DNA of 64,000 nt from Terriglobia bacterium (GTDB taxonomy: Bacteria > Acidobacteriota > Terriglobia > Terriglobales > Acidobacteriaceae). The stretch spans positions 41,975 through 105,974 of the forward strand of contig JAIQGF010000012.1 in NCBI GenBank assembly GCA_020072845.1, given 5' to 3'. A program made the translations under genes and the position numbers. Position 1 is the first letter of the stretch. The number at the start of each line of letters is the position of its first letter. The notes beneath the pieces were generated by a model. That model was given only the letters and a program-made list of their open reading frames with translations. It was not told the DNA's origin and searched no databases. This document shows, in pieces, positions 17,391-25,970 of the stretch.

Positions 17391-20300
17391 GTGAACAGGT
17401 TGGCAGAGGCGGAAGCCAACTCGCACCCGGCGCAAGGCTGCGCTCGATCAACGGCATGGCCGATTGTGCGCACTCGAGGGCGACCGCGCTCCATCATTCT
17501 TCTTGCCTGCATCGCCATCCCCCTTCTATTGACCCCTACCACCGCGGCCCAGGACTCGGCCACCGGGGCGATTCGCGGCATGGTTGAAGACGCCGCCGGA
17601 GCGCGGGTGGCGGGCGCCAGGGTGCTGGTTACCGAAACCGCCAAGGGGCTGACGCGCGCCACCGTTACCGACGACGAAGGCGGCTTCAGCGTGCCCTTGC
17701 TCACGCCGGGGGAATACACCGTACGGGTGGCAGCCCCGGGGATGTCGCCGCTGCAGCAGGCCGCGCTGGTGGAGGTCGGGGGCACGGTCGAACTCACGCT
17801 GCGGCTGCGGCTGCCCACCGCGCAACAGACCGTGGAAGTCGCGGGCGAGGCGGGCATGGTCGCCGTCGAGACCAGCGCCATTTCCACCGTCCTGAGTGAA
17901 GAAGAAATCTCCGACCTGCCGCTGAACGGGCGGCGGTTTGCCGACCTGGCGCTGCTCACGCCGAACATGACCACGGATCCGCGCTCGCTCACCTCGGCCA
18001 CCAATGGTGATCTGGCGTATGGCGGCATTCGCGGCGTGTACTCCAGCTACCTGGTGGACGGCGCCGACAACAACAACGCCTTCTTCGCGCAGGCGCGAGG
18101 CCGCTATCGCGCGCCCTACCAGTTCAGCAACGAGGTGGTGCAGGAATTCCGGGTTTCCTCGAACACCTACGGCGCCGAGCTGGGACGGGCGGGCGGAGCG
18201 GTGATCAACGTGGTCACGCGCAGCGGTTCCAATTATTTTCACGGTACCGGGTTCTATTACCTGCGCGACAGCGGCTTCAATGCCACCCCGGATTACGTAG
18301 GCTTCAAGCCGCAGGACCGGCAGCACCAGTTCGGCGGAACGCTGAGCGGCCCGATCAAGAAGAACCGCGCGTTTTTCTTTGCCGGCTTCGACCAACACAT
18401 CTTCCAGGTGCCGACGGTGGTGCACTTCCTCAATGGCTACCCGGTACTGATGCCGACGGTGAACGACTTCGAGTACAGCGACTACTCGCTGGTGATGGCG
18501 ACCGCCGCGGCGCTGTCGAAAATGGGCGGCGAGTTCCGTTCGCGGCTGCTGGGCAACGCCGCCTTCGCCAAGCTGGACGTGGCGATCACGCCGCGGCATC
18601 ACCTGAGCGCGCGCGTGAACACCTCGCGCTATTACGGCGCGAACAACGTCTTCTTCGATCCGGCCAGCCCCATCACCACCTATGCGCTCAGCGAAAATGG
18701 CGAAGAGGACGTAGCCACCGAGACCGCTTCTGTGACGCTAGCCAGCGGCCTCACCAACAACCTTACCAGCCATTTACGGCTGCAGTTTTCGCGCGACCTT
18801 CAGCAGTCGTACCCCAATTCGGCTTTTCCGCTGACCCGCATTTACGGCGCCGTCGATGGATTCGGGCGCTCTTCCATCCTGCCGCGCGCAACCCGCGAGC
18901 ACCGCCTGCATGCCGCCGAGACGCTGGCGTTTTCCGGGCGGCGGCATTCGTTCAAGTTCGGCGGCGATCTCATCAGCACCTGGATTTACAACTTTTTCCC
19001 GTCGCTGTTCGGCGGAGAGTACATCTTCGACGACGTGACCGTGGACCCGTGGACGTTTGCCCCGCAGACCTACGGGATGCGGATCACGCCGCTGCGCGCG
19101 TACGCCCACATGGTGCCGCATTACTACATTCAGAATTTCGGCACGGCGGTGTCGCATCCCGATACCACCGAGTACGCCGCCTTCGTGCAGGACACCATCC
19201 GCGTCACCGGCCACTTTGGGCTGACGCTGGGCGTGCGCTACGATTTCCAGGCGTTCCGCACCGACAATCTGGTCTCGAACTACTACTTCCGTGATTCCGG
19301 CCGCGTGCCGGTGGACCGCAACAACGTTGCGCCGCGGGTGGGATTCGCGTACTCCATCGGCGAGCGCCATCCGCTCGTGATCCGCGGCGGGTACGGGCTG
19401 TTCTACACCCGCATTCCCTCGATGTACACCTCGGCGATCGAGACGGAGAACGGCGACCGGCGGATGAACCTGATGCTGAGCAACGCGCGCCAGGAGGACC
19501 GGCCGCTGTTCCCGGCGTATCCGGCCCCACTGGTTTCGTGCGCGACCTCGGCCACGGTATGCGCGCCGCCGCCGGAACTGCTCAGCCACATGACGACGGA
19601 GGTGTCGGCCTTCGCGCGCAATTTCCAGATCCCGGTGGTGCAGCAGACCAGCCTCAGCGTGGAGAAGGAGATCGGGACGCGTACCGCCGTCGGCGTGAAT
19701 TACCTGTACGTGCACGGCATGCACCTGATCCGCGCGCGCGACGTCAACCTGCCGCCACCCACGCCGGTGACCTATCCGTTGTATGACCAGTCGGGCGTGA
19801 ACCTGCTCGGCTACTACACCGTGGATTCCTTCGCCGCCTGGGACACAACGCAAACTCTGAGCTGCCCCTTTCCGCCGTGTCTGGGCGATGTGCAGCGCCC
19901 CATGCCGCAGTTGGGTTCGGTGAATGTCTTCGAGAGCAGCGCCACCAGCATCTATCACGGGCTGACGGTCTCACTGCGGCGGCGTATGCACCACGGCTTC
20001 GGAATACGGCTGGCGTACACCTGGGCGCGCGCGATGGACGACGGCCAGGACGCGCTGGTAGTGGGCAGGCCGGCGACGGTTCAGAACTCCTACTTGCCGA
20101 ACCTGGAATGGGGGCCGAGCACCACCGACCAGCGGCACCGCTTCGTGGCGGCGTGGACGGCGGAGCCGCGCCCGTTTCATCGCGAGCGCCCGGCGCTGCG
20201 CTGGTTGTTGAACGACTGGCGCTTCGCGGGCGTAGTTACCATCGGCAGCGGCCGGCCGGTGAGCGCCCGCATCGTGGGCGACGCCAACGCTGACGGCAAC

Positions 20301-20636
20301 ACCTACAACGATCGCCTGCCGGGGTATCGGCGTAATTCCTTTACCGGGCCGGATTACGCCACCACGGATTTGCGGGTGGCGCGCGTGTTTCTGGTGCGCG
20401 ATCGCTACAAGCTGCAGTTCCTGGCGGAGAGCTTCAATCTGTTGAACCGGGCGAATCGGCGGGTGGAGATTTCTGATGATGGGTTCTTGAATACGGCGGC
20501 CAGTTTTGTGCTGGGCGACGTCACCGTGGGCGGCAAGCAGTATCCAGCGTCGTTCCGGGCGACGCGGGGTTTCTTGTCGCCTACCAGCGCCTATGCCCCG
20601 CGGCAGGTGCAGTTTGGGGTGAGGATCAGCTTTTAG
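17391..20636 (+). CDS. Oar-like TonB-dependent outer-membrane receptor
   Basis: The product has up to 1081 residues. A signal segment (IILLACIAIPLLL) and an N-terminal carboxypeptidase-regulatory-like domain (about 57-145, GAIRGMVEDAAGARVAGA) are followed by a plug with LPLNGRRFADLALLTPN and YLVDGADNNN, then a 22-strand-type barrel ending in RQVQFGVRISF. The terminal Phe and aromatic pattern fit an outer-membrane barrel. This architecture is greatly expanded in Acidobacteriota; the substrate is unknown (often complex glycans or peptides). The GTG at 17391 gives the full frame, but GTG at 17466 would place the signal peptide closer to the start. Confidence 0.88.
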   Translation: MNRLAEAEANSHPAQGCARSTAWPIVRTRGRPRSIILLACIAIPLLLTPTTAAQDSATGAIRGMVEDAAGARVAGARVLVTETAKGLTRATVTDDEGGFSVPLLTPGEYTVRVAAPGMSPLQQAALVEVGGTVELTLRLRLPTAQQTVEVAGEAGMVAVETSAISTVLSEEEISDLPLNGRRFADLALLTPNMTTDPRSLTSATNGDLAYGGIRGVYSSYLVDGADNNNAFFAQARGRYRAPYQFSNEVVQEFRVSSNTYGAELGRAGGAVINVVTRSGSNYFHGTGFYYLRDSGFNATPDYVGFKPQDRQHQFGGTLSGPIKKNRAFFFAGFDQHIFQVPTVVHFLNGYPVLMPTVNDFEYSDYSLVMATAAALSKMGGEFRSRLLGNAAFAKLDVAITPRHHLSARVNTSRYYGANNVFFDPASPITTYALSENGEEDVATETASVTLASGLTNNLTSHLRLQFSRDLQQSYPNSAFPLTRIYGAVDGFGRSSILPRATREHRLHAAETLAFSGRRHSFKFGGDLISTWIYNFFPSLFGGEYIFDDVTVDPWTFAPQTYGMRITPLRAYAHMVPHYYIQNFGTAVSHPDTTEYAAFVQDTIRVTGHFGLTLGVRYDFQAFRTDNLVSNYYFRDSGRVPVDRNNVAPRVGFAYSIGERHPLVIRGGYGLFYTRIPSMYTSAIETENGDRRMNLMLSNARQEDRPLFPAYPAPLVSCATSATVCAPPPELLSHMTTEVSAFARNFQIPVVQQTSLSVEKEIGTRTAVGVNYLYVHGMHLIRARDVNLPPPTPVTYPLYDQSGVNLLGYYTVDSFAAWDTTQTLSCPFPPCLGDVQRPMPQLGSVNVFESSATSIYHGLTVSLRRRMHHGFGIRLAYTWARAMDDGQDALVVGRPATVQNSYLPNLEWGPSTTDQRHRFVAAWTAEPRPFHRERPALRWLLNDWRFAGVVTIGSGRPVSARIVGDANADGNTYNDRLPGYRRNSFTGPDYATTDLRVARVFLVRDRYKLQFLAESFNLLNRANRRVEISDDGFLNTAASFVLGDVTVGGKQYPASFRATRGFLSPTSAYAPRQVQFGVRISF

Positions 20637-20722
20637 CGATTAGCCAGTAGCGTTCAACCGGAAGGAAAGCGTAGGTCGCCCCGGGTGCTGCAAATTGCCA
20701 ATCGCTAACTGCTAATTGCTTG
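20634..20722. repeat. Inverted tandem array, unit AGCGATTAGC
   Basis: AGCGATTAGCCAGTAGCG (20635-20652) faces CAATCGCTAACTGCTAATTGC (about 20699-20719). It lies just after the receptor stop codon and before rpsU. Confidence 0.75.
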
Positions 20723-20830
20723 CTTTTGTTTCATTTTGAGCCGCTAACTTCAAATGGAGCTTGACTTTGACACCAAAAGCTTGGGATAAGTACCTTGGTC
20801 CAACTGGGCTGGTTTGGGGGTGTTTCGTTT

Positions 20831-21028
20831 TTGGCGGAAGTACGCTTGCAGGAAGGCGAATCGTTAGAAAACGCCCTACGCAGATTTAAGCGCAAGGTCC
20901 AGCAGGAGGACATCATCAAGGAGGTCAAGCGGCACTCCTTTTACCTCAAGCCGGGCGAAAAAAAACGCGCGAAGGAAGCGTTGGCACGCAAACGCAGCCG
21001 GAAGAAAGCGCGCAAGGAGCAAGACTAA
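20831..21028 (+). CDS. rpsU: Ribosomal protein bS21
   Basis: A 65-residue basic protein beginning AEVRLQEGESLENALRRFKRK after the start codon, closely matching bS21, which sits near the anti-Shine-Dalgarno region of the 30S subunit. I chose the TTG at 20831: homologues start here, and the purine-rich TTTGGGGG lies about 11 nt upstream. The frame is open upstream but the extra residues have no counterpart in the family. The C-terminus (RKRSRKKARKEQD) is typical. A terminator follows directly. Confidence 0.92.
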   Translation: MAEVRLQEGESLENALRRFKRKVQQEDIIKEVKRHSFYLKPGEKKRAKEALARKRSRKKARKEQD

Positions 21029-21037
21029 TCGAGTAAC

Positions 21038-21073
21038 GCGGGCCGCAGTATCCCCCCAAGCGGCCCGCTCTAT
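21038..21073 (+). terminator. Rho-independent terminator of rpsU
   Basis: GCGGGCCGC (21038-21046) pairs perfectly with GCGGCCCGC (21060-21068), loop 13 nt, followed by TCTATTTA. It starts 9 bp after the rpsU stop. Confidence 0.75.
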
Positions 21074-21276
21074 TTATAACCCGCTGCGTCATTGCGGGGG
21101 CCTTCGCATTCATACTCAGCACTGGCATTATTCGCTGTGTCGCAAGGGCCGCCGTACCTGGCGGCTCCGGCAAGGCCCCACGTGGAAGTCAGCAAGCTCG
21201 TGGGTGGGACCAAAGGCTGATCCTGTTTCGCGCAAGCAGGGGCGCGGGATGGGGACCCTGAAGGGAGCAAGGTTCG

Positions 21277-21588
21277 ATGGAATTCCAGGACAAGGTCTTG
21301 AAGTGCATCGACTGCGGCGCCGAGTTCGTGTTTACCGCGGGGGAGCAGCTGTTCTTCCACGACAAACAGTTCAAGAACGAGCCCAAGCGTTGCAAGCCGT
21401 GCAAAGCAAAGCGCGCCAGTATGCTGGGGACCGCCACCCCCGGCAGTTATCCCAAGGTGGAGACCCGGACCGTCTGTTCGCAGTGCGGAAAAGAAACCAC
21501 GGTGCCTTTTAAGCCGACGCAGGGACGCCCGGTATTTTGCCGGGAGTGTTTTCAGTCGTCGAAACGAAGTTCGGCCGCAAGCGCCTGA
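21277..21588 (+). CDS. Double zinc-ribbon protein
   Basis: A 103-residue protein with two zinc-ribbon halves. The N-terminal half has CIDCGAEFVFTAGEQ and CKPCKAKR, as in the zf-trcl family. The C-terminal half has CSQCGKETTVPF and GRPVFCRECF, as in the CxxC-x-CxxC ribbon of many Acidobacteriota and Chloroflexota proteins. All eight cysteines are present. The role is unknown; nucleic-acid or ribosome association is plausible given rpsU upstream. The stretch 21074-21276 between them holds no feature I can assign. Confidence 0.8.
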   Translation: MEFQDKVLKCIDCGAEFVFTAGEQLFFHDKQFKNEPKRCKPCKAKRASMLGTATPGSYPKVETRTVCSQCGKETTVPFKPTQGRPVFCRECFQSSKRSSAASA

Positions 21589-21728
21589 CTTTCTGACCAG
21601 TCTCTGACCGGGCCACTTAAGTAGGACACCAGACCTGTGTGTCCGAAATCGAAGAGGTGTGCTCGCGCGTGGTCGCGCGACCGCTCTTTCCCTCCCCAGC
21701 CATTTTTCCGGGAAAAACTTACGCCTGC

Positions 21729-22178
21729 TTATCCGGCCTTCTTGGCCTCGTGGCGCGTGGACCGCGAGCCGGAAACGGCTTTGTTGGCGGCGGCGGCGGC
21801 GGTGCGTTTCTGGTCTTCGTGCGCGATCAGCAGCGCCTCGATCTGCCGCAACAGGTCCTGGGTATTCACCGGCTTGACGAGCAGAGATTGCGCGCCCTTG
21901 CTTTTCCAGTCGCTGCCCAGCGACGGGTACGCGGTCAGAATGGAAGTGGCGGGATTGTAGGGCTGCTGTTTGGCCGCGCGGATGACGTCGTAGCCGGTGG
22001 TTTCGGTCTCCAGGCGCATGTCGGTGATGACCATGTGGAAGACGCCGGCGTCCAGCTTCTGCCGCGCTTCGCATCCGCTCAAGGCGGTTTCGACCTCGAA
22101 GCCGTTCATCTCGAGAATGGCTTTGAGGGTGAGCAGAATGGCGAGTTCGTCATCCACCAGAAGGATGCGGCGCTTCAT
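21729..22178 (-). CDS. Single-domain response regulator
   Basis: A 149-residue receiver protein starting MKRRILLVDDELA. Phosphorylation-site residues are present: acidic pair D9/D10, phosphoacceptor D53 in VITDMRLE, and K102 in LLVKPVN. There is no output domain; the tail (ADKRTAAAAANK-like, Ala/Lys rich) is short and low-complexity. The frame extends upstream, but the receiver fold starts at this ATG. It is divergent from mtaB; no partner histidine kinase is nearby. Confidence 0.85.
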   Translation of the reverse strand: MKRRILLVDDELAILLTLKAILEMNGFEVETALSGCEARQKLDAGVFHMVITDMRLETETTGYDVIRAAKQQPYNPATSILTAYPSLGSDWKSKGAQSLLVKPVNTQDLLRQIEALLIAHEDQKRTAAAAANKAVSGSRSTRHEAKKAG

Positions 22179-22281
22179 GTAATCGACCCCCACGGCCCGG
22201 CTTGCCGCAGCGTTGCGATGCACCAGGCGCCAGCGCTCGTTGCAAGCAGATGCCCGCAAATTTGGCGCGAAAACCTGCGCG

Positions 22282-22287
22282 TATAAT
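22282..22287 (+). promoter_or_regulatory. Perfect -10 box (TATAAT) close to the mtaB start
   Basis: TATAAT ends only 7 bp before the GTG start codon. Transcription would begin at or within a base or two of that codon, which implies a leaderless or nearly leaderless mRNA. A good -35 box is not evident. Confidence 0.5.
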
Positions 22288-22294
22288 ACCACTC

Positions 22295-23638
22295 GTGTCG
22301 AGCTTTTATGTGGAGAACTTCGGCTGTCGCGCGACCCAAGCCGACGGGGCGGCCATCGAACGCCAGCTTCGCGAGCGAGGATTGGAGCGCGCCCCGCAGC
22401 CGGAGGAAGCGCAGGTGGTTGTTCTCAACACCTGCACCGTAACCGCGTCGGCGGACCAGGACGTGCGCGCCGCCATCCGCAGGATTTATCGCGGCAATCC
22501 GGAATGCAAGATTCTTGTGACCGGCTGCTACGCACAGCGCGCGCCCCAGGAGTTGGCGGCCCTGCCCGGCGTGCGGTGGGTGATCGGGAACTCCCACAAA
22601 CAGCAGGTCGGAGACGTGGTGTGCGGAGGGGAGGGATTCGTTCCGTTAGGGATGATTTCTCCGGCCCAGGGCGGCCGCGCTACTCCTCCGCCGCAAGTCA
22701 TCGTCGGTGACATCTTCGCGCACACCGAATTGCTGGCGGCGCCGGTCTTCGATGGCGGCGCGGACAAGACGCGGCCGAATTTGAAGGTGCAAGACGGGTG
22801 TGACAACCGCTGCTCGTTCTGCATTATTCCTTCAGTGCGCGGCGCTAGCCGGTCGCTGCCGATGGCCGAAGTTCTGGCGCAAGTTGGCGCTCTGGTACGC
22901 GGCGGTTTTCGCGAGGTGGTGATCTCGGGAATTAATCTGGGTCGCTGGGGCCGGGATTTTGCCCAGCCGGACCGCTTCGTCAACCTGGTGCGCGCCATCA
23001 TGGAGCGCACCGAGCTGGAAAAGCTGCGCCTCAGCTCGGTGGAGCCGATGGACTGGACGCCGGAACTGATCGAACTGGCCGCCGGGTGCGAGCGCATCGC
23101 CAAGCACGCGCACGTGCCCATGCAGTCGGGCAGCGACCGCGTGCTGCGCGCCATGCACCGCAAGTACCGGCCGTGGCACTACGCGGAGAAGATCCGCCGC
23201 ATTCGCCAGGCCATGCCGGCGGCGGCCATCGGGGCCGACGTGATGGTCGGCTTCCCCGGAGAGACCGAGGCTGATTTTGCAGAAACGCGGCGCATGATCG
23301 AAGAATTGCCGCTCACCTATCTGCACGTGTTCACCTATTCCTCGCGGCCGGGGACGCGCTCGGCGGCGATGCCCAATCCGGTGCCGGTGCAGGTGGCGCG
23401 CGAGCGCAATCGCGTGCTGCGCGCGCTGGCGGCGGAGAAGAAGCGCGGGTTTATGAATTCATTCGTCGGGCGCGAACTGCCGGCGATCACGCTCAGCGTC
23501 GGCGACGATCATTCCACCGAAGCGCTGACCGATAATTATCTGAAAATGCGCCTGGCGGGACGGCACGCGGCGAACCAGTGGGTGGGGGCGCAGGTGCAGG
23601 GCGTGCGGGCGGAAGTGCTCTTCGCGACCGTGGTTTGA
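22295..23638 (+). CDS. mtaB: tRNA t6A37 methylthiotransferase (MtaB)
   Basis: The 447-residue enzyme converts t6A37 to ms2t6A in tRNAs reading ANN codons. The N-terminal MTTase domain has three cluster cysteines, in ENFGCRATQAD, LNTCTVT and VTGCYAQ. The radical SAM motif QDGCDNRCSFCIIPSVRG lies near residue 168. GTG at 22295 is chosen because homologues start with SSFYVENFGC; the upstream codons are non-homologous. Its last 7 codons and stop recur as a direct repeat at 24252-24272, beyond the next gene. Confidence 0.92.
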   Translation: MSSFYVENFGCRATQADGAAIERQLRERGLERAPQPEEAQVVVLNTCTVTASADQDVRAAIRRIYRGNPECKILVTGCYAQRAPQELAALPGVRWVIGNSHKQQVGDVVCGGEGFVPLGMISPAQGGRATPPPQVIVGDIFAHTELLAAPVFDGGADKTRPNLKVQDGCDNRCSFCIIPSVRGASRSLPMAEVLAQVGALVRGGFREVVISGINLGRWGRDFAQPDRFVNLVRAIMERTELEKLRLSSVEPMDWTPELIELAAGCERIAKHAHVPMQSGSDRVLRAMHRKYRPWHYAEKIRRIRQAMPAAAIGADVMVGFPGETEADFAETRRMIEELPLTYLHVFTYSSRPGTRSAAMPNPVPVQVARERNRVLRALAAEKKRGFMNSFVGRELPAITLSVGDDHSTEALTDNYLKMRLAGRHAANQWVGAQVQGVRAEVLFATVV

Positions 23639-23642
23639 AATT
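23609..23642 (+). repeat. Left copy of a direct repeat formed by the mtaB 3' end
   Basis: Bases 23618-23638 (21 bp, from CTCTTCGCGACC to GGTTTGA) recur without mismatch at 24252-24272. The similarity extends to 34 bp with four mismatches. The two copies bracket the HEAT-repeat gene. Confidence 0.85.
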
Positions 23643-23707
23643 TCGGCAATCAAGCTCGTTCCCGTAGTTGTCCTGTTTGCCGACTGTACAGCCAGGGGCT
23701 CCTCTCA

Positions 23708-24232
23708 ATGCTGCGAAAAGACATCCTTGCTCTCCTGGAAGGAGGGGATCGACGGACGATCGGCCGCTCTGACCAAGTGGCGGCAATGGTGTCCAACGAT
23801 CCAGAGCTTTTTTCTAGGCTGATCGCAGGTTTGTGGTCCGCAGATCAGCTCGTACGGATGCGGGCCGCAGACGCGACCGAGAAGGTCACGCGGAAGCATC
23901 CTGAACTCCTCCAGCCCTACAAGAAGGAACTGCTAGGCTTGATGACCGAGGCCCAGGAACAAGAATTGCGCTGGCACCTGGCGGTCATGATTCCACGGCT
24001 CCCGCTGAACGCCAAGGAGCGGCAAGTCGCGATATCTTCGTTGAACTGTTATCTGGAAGACCGCAGTTCCATTGTCAAGACTTTTGCTCTTCAGGGACTG
24101 GCTGACTTGGCGCAGGCTGAGCCAAGTATTCGACCCAGAGTGGCAGAGATTCTACGTGAGGCTACTCGGAACGGTACGCCTGCGATGAAAGCTCGCAGCC
24201 GTAAGTTGCTGATTCACCTGGAGCGTATTTGA
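23708..24232 (+). CDS. HEAT/armadillo-like helical repeat protein, unknown function
   Basis: A 174-residue, all-helical protein with repeated helix pairs (for example LWSADQLVRMRAADATEKV and SSIVKTFALQGLADLAQAE). These match HEAT-like units, suggesting a protein-binding scaffold. Base use is less GC-rich than in mtaB. It is bracketed by direct repeats of the mtaB 3' end, so it looks like an inserted one-gene cassette. It has no integrase or transposase. Similar small HEAT proteins occur sporadically in bacteria; the function is not known. Confidence 0.65.
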   Translation: MLRKDILALLEGGDRRTIGRSDQVAAMVSNDPELFSRLIAGLWSADQLVRMRAADATEKVTRKHPELLQPYKKELLGLMTEAQEQELRWHLAVMIPRLPLNAKERQVAISSLNCYLEDRSSIVKTFALQGLADLAQAEPSIRPRVAEILREATRNGTPAMKARSRKLLIHLERI

Positions 24233-24242
24233 TGGTCAGTGT

Positions 24243-24276
24243 GCCGAAGAACTCTTCGCGACCGTGGTTTGAGATT
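24243..24276 (+). repeat. Right copy of the mtaB 3'-end direct repeat
   Basis: It matches 23609-23642 with 30 of 34 bases identical, including a 21-bp perfect block (24252-24272). It lies 11 bp after the HEAT gene. Confidence 0.85.
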
Positions 24277-24381
24277 CCCTCCCTTCTTTGATCAGAGAAT
24301 CACTGATCGGATCGGCGATTCTTGGTTAGAATCTCCTCCGCTCCGAAATTCTGCCGGCATCTCTGGCCCCGTGGAGGACGC

Positions 24382-25788
24382 ATGCGCAACCGCGAGTTCC
24401 TAGCTGTCGCCGTCCTGACTCTGCTCTCGCTATCGGCTGCGGCCGATACCAAGATCAAAACTCGCAACACCATGATGGGCCATGGCACGGAAAGCACGGT
24501 GTACCTCAAAGGCGCCCGCGAGCGCAACGAGGCGGCGAGCATGGGCATGGCGCCCGGTCTCGTGACCCTGACCCAGTGTGACCAGAAGCGCATTATCACC
24601 ATCAACCCGCAGGCGAATACCTGCATGGTGATGCCGCTGGGCGGAGAATCCGGCGAAGGGGCTGCTGCTCCTGCAGCCGCAGCCGGGAGCAGCCGAAAAG
24701 GTGGCACGATCACCTTCAACGTCAATACCGTCGACACCGGCGAGCGGCAGAAGATGTTAGGGGTCAACGCGCGCCATTTCAAGAGCACGATGAACGCCGA
24801 ATCCAGCGCCGACGCCTGTTCCAAGACCAGCCTGCATACCGAGGCCGACGGCTGGTACGCCGACATCGCACCGGCTCTCCACTGCTCGATGGGTATGATG
24901 CCTCCGCCTTCGGGCGCCGGCGGCCGTTCCGCCTGCCAGGACACGGTGCGTTTCAAGCACACCGGCGGTGGCTTTCCCGGTTTTCCGTTGAAGGTGACAA
25001 CCACCATGCAAGCCGAGGGACACAGCTTCAGCACCGTCTCGGAGGTGGTCGAGCTGACCAACGCTCCGCTCGATGCTTCGCTGTTCGAAATGCCGGCAGG
25101 CTGCAAGGTGGTCAGCAACTATCAGGAGTTGCTGAACATCGGCGGCATGGCCGCGGGCATGATGGGCGGACGTCCGATGCCGCCTGCGGCAGCCCCTGCT
25201 CCGGAACCTGCTTCCCAGCCTGAACCGCCACCTCCTCCGACGCCATCTGCACCTGCTCCCACCGCTGCGCCGAAATCCAGCGGCGTGGTGCGCGTCGGGG
25301 TGGTGAAGATCAACGACAAGAGCGAGCAGAATCTACCCATCGAAAATCTCCGCATCAACCTGATGAGCGAGGTCACCCTGCGGCAGATGGAAGCGGTTCC
25401 GCTCGATGCCGACAGCGATTCGTCCATCGCCGCCGAAGCTAAGTCGAAAGACTGCGACTACATCCTCTACACCGATGCCAGCCAGGTGAAAGATCCGGAC
25501 TCAGGCGGAGTGGTGTTACCTGCTACGCTACGCGGCGTCTCGCTGGATAAAACAAAGTACCAGGCGTTGCTCGCGATTACGATCTATCGCGTCGGCAAGC
25601 CACTACCGGCAATGAAACAGGCGCCGCTGGCGGCCGATGGCGACCGGATGGGTGTCAATGCCGTCATGGCTGCTTTCGAGAAGGAGGCGGACAAAGTCGC
25701 CGAGCAAGTGAAGAAAGACCGCGAGCCCACGAGGAAGGCGACACCGGCGCCGGCGAAAAAGCCCGCGGCTCGCAAGAAGCCGGGATAA
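24382..25788 (+). CDS. Large secreted protein of unknown function
   Basis: A 468-residue product with a signal peptide (MRNREFLAVAVLTLLSLSAAA) at the ATG preceded by GTGGAGGAC, a good ribosome binding site. Residues about 20-260 are a Gly/Met-rich beta domain with several cysteines, resembling DUF4412-type outer-envelope proteins in pattern only. A Pro/Ala-rich linker (about 272-310) leads to a C-terminal alpha/beta domain (VRVGVVKINDKSEQ...CDYILYTDASQV), reminiscent of curli-assembly CsgG-like folds. It ends in a Lys/Pro/Ala tail. No function is assigned. Confidence 0.6.
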   Translation: MRNREFLAVAVLTLLSLSAAADTKIKTRNTMMGHGTESTVYLKGARERNEAASMGMAPGLVTLTQCDQKRIITINPQANTCMVMPLGGESGEGAAAPAAAAGSSRKGGTITFNVNTVDTGERQKMLGVNARHFKSTMNAESSADACSKTSLHTEADGWYADIAPALHCSMGMMPPPSGAGGRSACQDTVRFKHTGGGFPGFPLKVTTTMQAEGHSFSTVSEVVELTNAPLDASLFEMPAGCKVVSNYQELLNIGGMAAGMMGGRPMPPAAAPAPEPASQPEPPPPPTPSAPAPTAAPKSSGVVRVGVVKINDKSEQNLPIENLRINLMSEVTLRQMEAVPLDADSDSSIAAEAKSKDCDYILYTDASQVKDPDSGGVVLPATLRGVSLDKTKYQALLAITIYRVGKPLPAMKQAPLAADGDRMGVNAVMAAFEKEADKVAEQVKKDREPTRKATPAPAKKPAARKKPG

Positions 25789-25970
25789 TCTGGGAGCTTG
25801 GGAGATCGGGCCTATGCCGCAGAGAGCGTCTGTCGAGCGCTGGGTGTTCGTAACCGGATTCCGAAGCAGTGTTGTTGGTCGAGAGATTTCAGCGCTCCGG
25901 AAACTGGAACTTGGCCGATAACTTCTGTGTGGGCCGTTACTCGGGCGGAATCAGCAGCCTGCTAACATCC

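Noticed and set aside
21074..21276. Possible small RNA between rpsU and the zinc-ribbon gene
   Set aside because: GC-rich pairings exist but nothing matches 6S, SRP or another RNA I can name.
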